Source of the DNA: Paenibacillus durus
Lineage (GTDB): Bacteria; Bacillota; Bacilli; Paenibacillales; Paenibacillaceae
NCBI RefSeq assembly: GCF_000756615.1
Contig: NZ_CP009288.1
Location: 2,976,001-3,040,000, forward strand
Reading direction: 5' to 3'
Length of the DNA stretch: 64,000 nucleotides
Positions 59,698 to 64,000 of this stretch are shown here, piece by piece; position 1 is the first letter of the stretch, and every line of letters begins with the position of its first letter. The notes under the pieces were generated by a model, which searched no databases, was not told where the DNA came from, and saw only the letters and a program-made list of their open reading frames with translations. Position numbers and translations under genes: made by a program.

Positions 59698-61130
59698 TAA
59701 AGCTAATCATAGAAAAGAAGGGATCATCTGTGACGCCAAACATCGATCCGATTATTCATATTGACGAAGAACTATGCACCGGGTGCAGGCGGTGCGCGGC
59801 GGTATGCCCGGTGGATGCCATTATCGGTGAAGCGGGCACACCCCAAAGAATTGATGCGCACCGCTGCGTCGTTTGCGGGCAATGTGTACAGACATGCGCC
59901 GCTTATGCGGCGGAAAGCGATCCTTCCCTGACTTCCCGTGCAGAGAAGCTGCGGCAAAGAGGTCAGCTTTCCAGTGTGCGTGAACCGCTATTCGCCGCTT
60001 ATTCGACCGGGCATGCAATAGAGTTAAAGGAAGCGCTGGCCGACCCGAAGCGGTATAAAGTCGTGCAATGCGCTCCGGTCATCCGCGTGTCGCTGGCGGA
60101 AGAATTCGGCTTGCCCCTTGGCACATTAACTCCGGGTAAGATGGCGGCGGCGTTAAGGCTGCTGAATTTCGATAGAGTGTATGATACAAATTTCGGTGCG
60201 GACGTCACGATTATGGAAGAAGGCAGTGAATTAATTGGCAGAGTCATGTCCGGCGAGCGGCTGCCCATGTTCACCTCCTGCTGCCCGGCTTGGGTCAAGC
60301 ATGCGGAGACGGCAGCGCCGCATGTGCTGGATCATCTGTCGAGCTGCAAGTCGCCAATGCAAATGGTAGGAGCACTGGTTAAGACCTACAGCGCCGAATT
60401 GGATGGAATTGCCCCGGCCGATATTCTCAGCGTGGCGGTCATGCCTTGTACGTGCAAGAAATTTGAGGCTGGCAGGGAAGAAATGAATGTTGACGGGCTC
60501 CGCGAAGTGGATATGGTCATTACAACGAGGGAACTGGCCCAGTTAATCAAGGATAAAGGCATTGATTTCATCAATCTTCCCGACGAACCGTTTGACTCGC
60601 CGCTTGGCAAATATTCCGGAGCAGGAACGATCTTTGGCGCCACCGGAGGAGTTATGGAAGCGGCGATCCGAACGGGGTATGAGCTGGTAACACACGAATC
60701 CATCCCGAACCTTCAGCTCGATTTTATCAGAGGGGATGAAGGAATTCGTACCGCAACGGTTCAAATTGGTGATTTGGAGCTAAAGGTGGCTATGGTTGCA
60801 GGGCTTAAATATGTCTCATCCATTTTGGAACAAGTAGCGGGTGGCACCTGCCCCTATCATTTTATCGAAGTGATGGCCTGTCCCGAAGGATGCGTCAGCG
60901 GCGGCGGCCAGCCGAAGCTTCTGCTGGAAACACAGCGAAAGAGCGCTTATCAGGCCCGAAAGAGCTCGATATACCGTCATGATTCTAATCAGAAGGTCCG
61001 CAAGTCGCATGAGAACCCTGCAATTATTAAATTATACAAAGACTTTTTAGGTGAGCCTTTAGGTCATACTTCACATCATTTGCTGCATACCAAGTTCTTT
61101 TCCAGAAAGGTTAAGGGGGAATTGAAATGA
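59694..61130 (+). CDS. [FeFe]-hydrogenase catalytic subunit
   Basis: 478 residues. Two N-terminal [4Fe-4S] motifs (CTGCRRCAAVCP and CVVCGQCVQTC), then the H-cluster domain with all three signatures: L1 TSCCPAW, L2 MPCTCKKFE and L3 EVMACPEGCVSGGGQP. ATG 59694 overlaps the hycB stop. The order fdhF-hycB-hydA-hycB matches HDCR-type HydA2. The HydE/F/G maturases are not in this window and must be elsewhere for activity. Confidence 0.94.
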   Translation: MIKLIIEKKGSSVTPNIDPIIHIDEELCTGCRRCAAVCPVDAIIGEAGTPQRIDAHRCVVCGQCVQTCAAYAAESDPSLTSRAEKLRQRGQLSSVREPLFAAYSTGHAIELKEALADPKRYKVVQCAPVIRVSLAEEFGLPLGTLTPGKMAAALRLLNFDRVYDTNFGADVTIMEEGSELIGRVMSGERLPMFTSCCPAWVKHAETAAPHVLDHLSSCKSPMQMVGALVKTYSAELDGIAPADILSVAVMPCTCKKFEAGREEMNVDGLREVDMVITTRELAQLIKDKGIDFINLPDEPFDSPLGKYSGAGTIFGATGGVMEAAIRTGYELVTHESIPNLQLDFIRGDEGIRTATVQIGDLELKVAMVAGLKYVSSILEQVAGGTCPYHFIEVMACPEGCVSGGGQPKLLLETQRKSAYQARKSSIYRHDSNQKVRKSHENPAIIKLYKDFLGEPLGHTSHHLLHTKFFSRKVKGELK

Positions 61131-61711
61131 ACAGTTTCGTAGTTGCTGATCCAGATAAATGCATAGGATGTCATACTTGTGAAGCAGCCTGTGTAGTTGC
61201 GCATTCGGGAAACAAGTTGTTTGAGCAGGAAGAAAGCGAGATTGCCTTTTACCCGCGTCTTAGTGTAATCGAGACGGAAGCCGTTACTGCCCCTGTCCAG
61301 TGCAGACATTGTGAGGATGCGCCTTGTGCCAATGTGTGCCCGAACGGTTCGATTACGAATAAGGACCATAGCATTTTTATTAACCAGGATACATGTATTG
61401 GCTGTAAGACCTGCATGCTGGTCTGCCCCTATGGGGCAATTCAGATGGTTACAGCGTATCGGAATGGTCAGAAGCAGCTGCAATCCGGCCTGCGGTCAAA
61501 TGCTGCGGGTGTGCCAAGTCGGAAGGAAAGAATCGTTGCGCAGAAATGCGATCTCTGTGAAGAAAGCGGAAATGGACCGGAGTGTGTGCGCGTATGCCCG
61601 ACGAATGCGCTCCTGTTCATTAACCCGAGTCAAATCGAAGAGTCGGCTTCCCGGAAAAGAATTGCCAGCGCACAGCTACTGCAGTCATTTGGCGATTTAT
61701 CCGGCTATTGA
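61127..61711 (+). CDS. HycB-type polyferredoxin subunit (second)
   Basis: 194 residues, four [4Fe-4S] motifs as in the first copy: PDKCIGCHTCEAACV, CRHCEDAPCANVCPN, QDTCIGCKTCMLVCP and CDLC...RVCPTNAL. ATG overlaps the hydA stop. Two different HycB paralogues are what filament-forming HDCR complexes use. Confidence 0.92.
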   Translation: MNSFVVADPDKCIGCHTCEAACVVAHSGNKLFEQEESEIAFYPRLSVIETEAVTAPVQCRHCEDAPCANVCPNGSITNKDHSIFINQDTCIGCKTCMLVCPYGAIQMVTAYRNGQKQLQSGLRSNAAGVPSRKERIVAQKCDLCEESGNGPECVRVCPTNALLFINPSQIEESASRKRIASAQLLQSFGDLSGY

Positions 61712-61770
61712 GCATGTTAAAATTCCATCCAAGTGTTCAGTCACAAAATGCAGAAAGCAAGGTGAATCCT

Positions 61771-62808
61771 TTGTCCGATCCTTTGGTTGACTCCTTTGGC
61801 CGTGTACATAATTATGTGCGGCTCTCCATTACCGACCGCTGCAATCTTGGCTGTCAGTATTGCAGACCGGGGAACAGAGCGGCATATACTTCGCAGACGG
61901 ACCAACTTAATTTTGACGAGATGGTTGCCATCGTAAATGTACTCGCTGAGATGGGGGTCACTAAGGTGAGGATTACCGGCGGAGAACCGCTGCTGCGGCC
62001 CCGTCTGGAAGAACTTGTGGCCAAGCTTGGCGCCCTATCAGGAATCAGACGCATCGGGCTGACTACCAACGGGATGCTGCTGGCGTCCAAGGCTCGGGCG
62101 CTTCGCCGGGCAGGGCTGACCGATGTGAACATCAGTCTGGATTCCCTTCTGCCGGAGAGGTACGCCAAGATTACGCGCGGCGGTGATCTGGGCCGCGTAT
62201 TGGACGCCATTGAAGCCTGCTTTGAAGCCGGATTCGAAACGCTGAAGCTCAATGTTGTACTCATGCAAGGCGTGAACGACGACGAAATCGAATCTTTTTT
62301 GCGGTTGACGCTCGATTATCCGCTGCAAATCCGCTTTATCGAATATATGCCTGTCGGTAATCACACAGAGGGATGGAAAGCGAAATATATGCCGCTGGAA
62401 GGAATATTGGCGCAATGTGCGAAGAGGGAATGGAACGCGCGCCTTGTTGAGCCTGCTGACAGTCTGGCGAATCAATCCTTTTGCGGAGCGGCTGACGATG
62501 CGGGACCGGCCAAGTATTACCGGATTTCCGGAGCTGCAGGAGAATTCGGCCTGATTAATCCGGTGAGCGATCATTTCTGCATGGGCTGCAACAGGCTGCG
62601 CATTACGGCCAACGGATATATTAAGCCCTGCCTCTATTGGAACGACGAGTGGGATCTCAAGCCGTTTATCGGAAATGACGAGATGCTTAGAAAAGTATTC
62701 CGGCAATCGCTCGAAGCCAAACCGCAGCGGCATGAGATGATCGTTCAGCCGAGCCACAAGCCTTCCCAGCACGTAATGCGGCGTCAGATGTCCCAGATTG
62801 GCGGGTGA
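61771..62808 (+). CDS. moaA: GTP 3',8-cyclase of molybdopterin synthesis
   Basis: 345 residues from TTG 61771, 6 bases after AAGGTG; ATG 61714 has no ribosome site. Radical-SAM motif CNLGCQYC, the second cluster in FCMGCNRLRITANG...KPCLY, and the conserved C-terminal Gly-Gly. It supplies the pterin cofactor needed by FdhF, and its operon position supports that. The NifB alternative is rejected (see below). Confidence 0.93.
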   Translation: MSDPLVDSFGRVHNYVRLSITDRCNLGCQYCRPGNRAAYTSQTDQLNFDEMVAIVNVLAEMGVTKVRITGGEPLLRPRLEELVAKLGALSGIRRIGLTTNGMLLASKARALRRAGLTDVNISLDSLLPERYAKITRGGDLGRVLDAIEACFEAGFETLKLNVVLMQGVNDDEIESFLRLTLDYPLQIRFIEYMPVGNHTEGWKAKYMPLEGILAQCAKREWNARLVEPADSLANQSFCGAADDAGPAKYYRISGAAGEFGLINPVSDHFCMGCNRLRITANGYIKPCLYWNDEWDLKPFIGNDEMLRKVFRQSLEAKPQRHEMIVQPSHKPSQHVMRRQMSQIGG

Positions 62809-62817
62809 ATGCTTAGA

Positions 62818-64000
62818 ATGAGCGATGAATTCAAATTTCGCACGGAACAGGACTCGCTTGGCAGTGCCTCCGTTCCTGAGGATGCCTATTATGGCATTCA
62901 TACCTTGCGGGCACGGGATAATTTTACCGTCAGCGGCCGTCCGGCCCACCTTCGGCTCATGCGGGCAATGGTGCTGGTCAAGAAAGCTGCGGCAAAAGTA
63001 AACGGGCGGCAAGGGGATATTCCAGAATATGCCGCTGAGGCAATTCAGTTGTCCTGTGATGATATTTTGGCAGGCCTGCTGGATGATCATTTTATCGTGG
63101 ACGCCTATCAGGGCGGAGCGGGAACCAGCACTAATATGAATGTGAACGAGATGATTGCCAACCGGGCAATCGAGCGGCTTGGCGGGACCAAGGGGGACTC
63201 CAGGCTAATTCATCCGATTGATCACGTAAATCTTTATCAGTCCACGAACGATGTCTATCCGACCGCTCTGCGCATCGCTGTCATCCCGCTGCTGCGCGTG
63301 CTGAGTGAAGAGCTGTCTTCGCTTCAGGAAGCGCTGCAGGAGAAGGAACGGCAGTATGCCGATGTATTAAGGCTGGGCCGGACGCAGCTGATGGACGCGC
63401 TGCCGATCATGGCCGGGCAGAGCTTCGGCGCCTACGCTAAAGCGGTGGCTCGTGACCGGTGGCGGCTGTATAAAGCGGAGGAGCGGCTGCGGGAGATCAA
63501 TATCGGCGGTACGGCCGTCGGCACAGGGATGAACGCGCCGTTTACGTATGCCTATGCCATTGCTGAGGAGCTGCGGGAAATGACCGGTCTCGGGGTATGC
63601 CGCAGCGATTTTCCAATGGATGCCACGCAAAATATGGATGTGTTCGTTGAGACTTCGGGTCTGCTCAAAGCAGCCGCGGTGAATCTGCTGAAGATATCGG
63701 GCGATTTCCGGCTGCTGAATTCCGGACCATCCGGTGGCATTGGTGAATATAAGCTGCCCGCTGTGCAGGTCGGCTCTTCGATCATGCCCGGCAAGGTCAA
63801 TCCGGTCATGGCCGAGATGGCCGGGTCCGTCGCGATACGGGTGATTGCCAATGATACGGCGGTAACGCTGGCGGCGGCAAGCGGACAGCTTGAGCTTAAT
63901 GCGTTTACGCCCTTGATTGCCGAGGCGCTGCTGGAATCGCTGGAATTGCTGAGCCGTGCTGTTCCGCTATTTAAGGAGCGGTGTGTTCAAGGGTTGACGC
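62818..64000 (+). CDS. aspA: Aspartate ammonia-lyase, 3' end outside window
   Basis: Open to the window end (at least 394 residues). EDAYYGIHTLRARDNF, YQGGAGTSTNMNVNE, QSTNDVYPTALRI, and the fumarase/aspartase signature GSSIMPGKVNPV. It converts aspartate to fumarate and ammonia. ATG 62818 is chosen; ATG 62809 directly overlaps the moaA end. It is probably co-transcribed with moaA. Fumarate hydratase is less likely given the aspartase-like N-terminus, but the family is close. Confidence 0.88.
   Translation, partial: MSDEFKFRTEQDSLGSASVPEDAYYGIHTLRARDNFTVSGRPAHLRLMRAMVLVKKAAAKVNGRQGDIPEYAAEAIQLSCDDILAGLLDDHFIVDAYQGGAGTSTNMNVNEMIANRAIERLGGTKGDSRLIHPIDHVNLYQSTNDVYPTALRIAVIPLLRVLSEELSSLQEALQEKERQYADVLRLGRTQLMDALPIMAGQSFGAYAKAVARDRWRLYKAEERLREINIGGTAVGTGMNAPFTYAYAIAEELREMTGLGVCRSDFPMDATQNMDVFVETSGLLKAAAVNLLKISGDFRLLNSGPSGGIGEYKLPAVQVGSSIMPGKVNPVMAEMAGSVAIRVIANDTAVTLAAASGQLELNAFTPLIAEALLESLELLSRAVPLFKERCVQGLT

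Noticed and set aside
61771..62808. NifB-like radical SAM protein for the nitrogenase-like system
   Set aside because: The C-terminal three-Cys second cluster and Gly-Gly end are MoaA features, and the gene follows a molybdenum formate dehydrogenase.

Overview
The window reads as chromosome of a low-to-mid GC endospore-forming Firmicute, most likely a Paenibacillus. The support is the rpmF-fapR-plsX-fabH-fabD-fabG-acpP-fabF-rnc order, the ylbJ/ylbL/ylbM neighbourhood, a YjcZ-type mini-protein, strong AGGAGG ribosome sites, frequent TTG/GTG starts and GlnR-like boxes. The genus is inferred from gene content, not from a database search.

Region 1 (1-12.9 kb) is the most unusual part. It is one co-directional block of cysteine synthase (cut by the window edge), two nitrogenase-like component-1 subunits, a NitT/TauT-type ABC ATPase, a NifH-like iron protein, two permeases, a lipoprotein substrate-binding protein, an activase-dehydratase fusion, a second activase and a 2-hydroxyacyl-CoA-dehydratase-like subunit, ended by a strong terminator. 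It joins two kinds of ATP-driven low-potential electron injection (NifH-type and HgdC-type) with an uptake system and a sulfide-fixing enzyme. I infer a reductive scavenging system for a small, perhaps sulfur-containing, molecule. Inside it lies an unusual leader with three 14-bp repeats, a four-segment attenuator and a 49-codon leader ORF.

Region 2 (13-26 kb) is accessory. It holds a kinase-fold phosphotransferase, a methyltransferase, an SDR gene split by an intact IS200/IS605 element (TnpA+TnpB) whose ends can be placed to the base, an iron-type alcohol dehydrogenase, a monooxygenase-like protein, a Bcr/CflA transporter, three envelope proteins, a rhodanese and a 60-bp remnant of a second rhodanese gene. 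Region 3 (25.8-34.2 kb) has PilZ and GGDEF c-di-GMP genes. It is followed by a nitrite-assimilation unit (nitrite reductase large and small subunits, SUMT) read from a promoter with two GlnR-like boxes and an ANTAR-type two-hairpin antiterminator leader. An ANTAR regulator is encoded divergently.

Region 4 (34.2-42.8 kb) is mixed: P-loop kinases, a broken IS5-type transposase, a DUF1801 protein, SRAP, an orphan NifX-associated CCE_0567-type protein, a GH26-PA14 protein and a glycosyltransferase. Region 5 (43.2-56.2 kb) is conserved housekeeping: rsmD, coaD, ylbJ, ylbL, tmcAL, yceD, rpmF and the FapR-controlled lipid genes to rnc. Region 6 (56.3-64 kb) encodes a four-subunit formate dehydrogenase/[FeFe]-hydrogenase complex with the gene content of bacterial hydrogen-dependent CO2 reductase. 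It is followed by moaA and a partial aspartase gene.

The common themes are anaerobic, low-potential redox chemistry and nitrogen/sulfur acquisition. No rRNA, tRNA or CRISPR array was seen.
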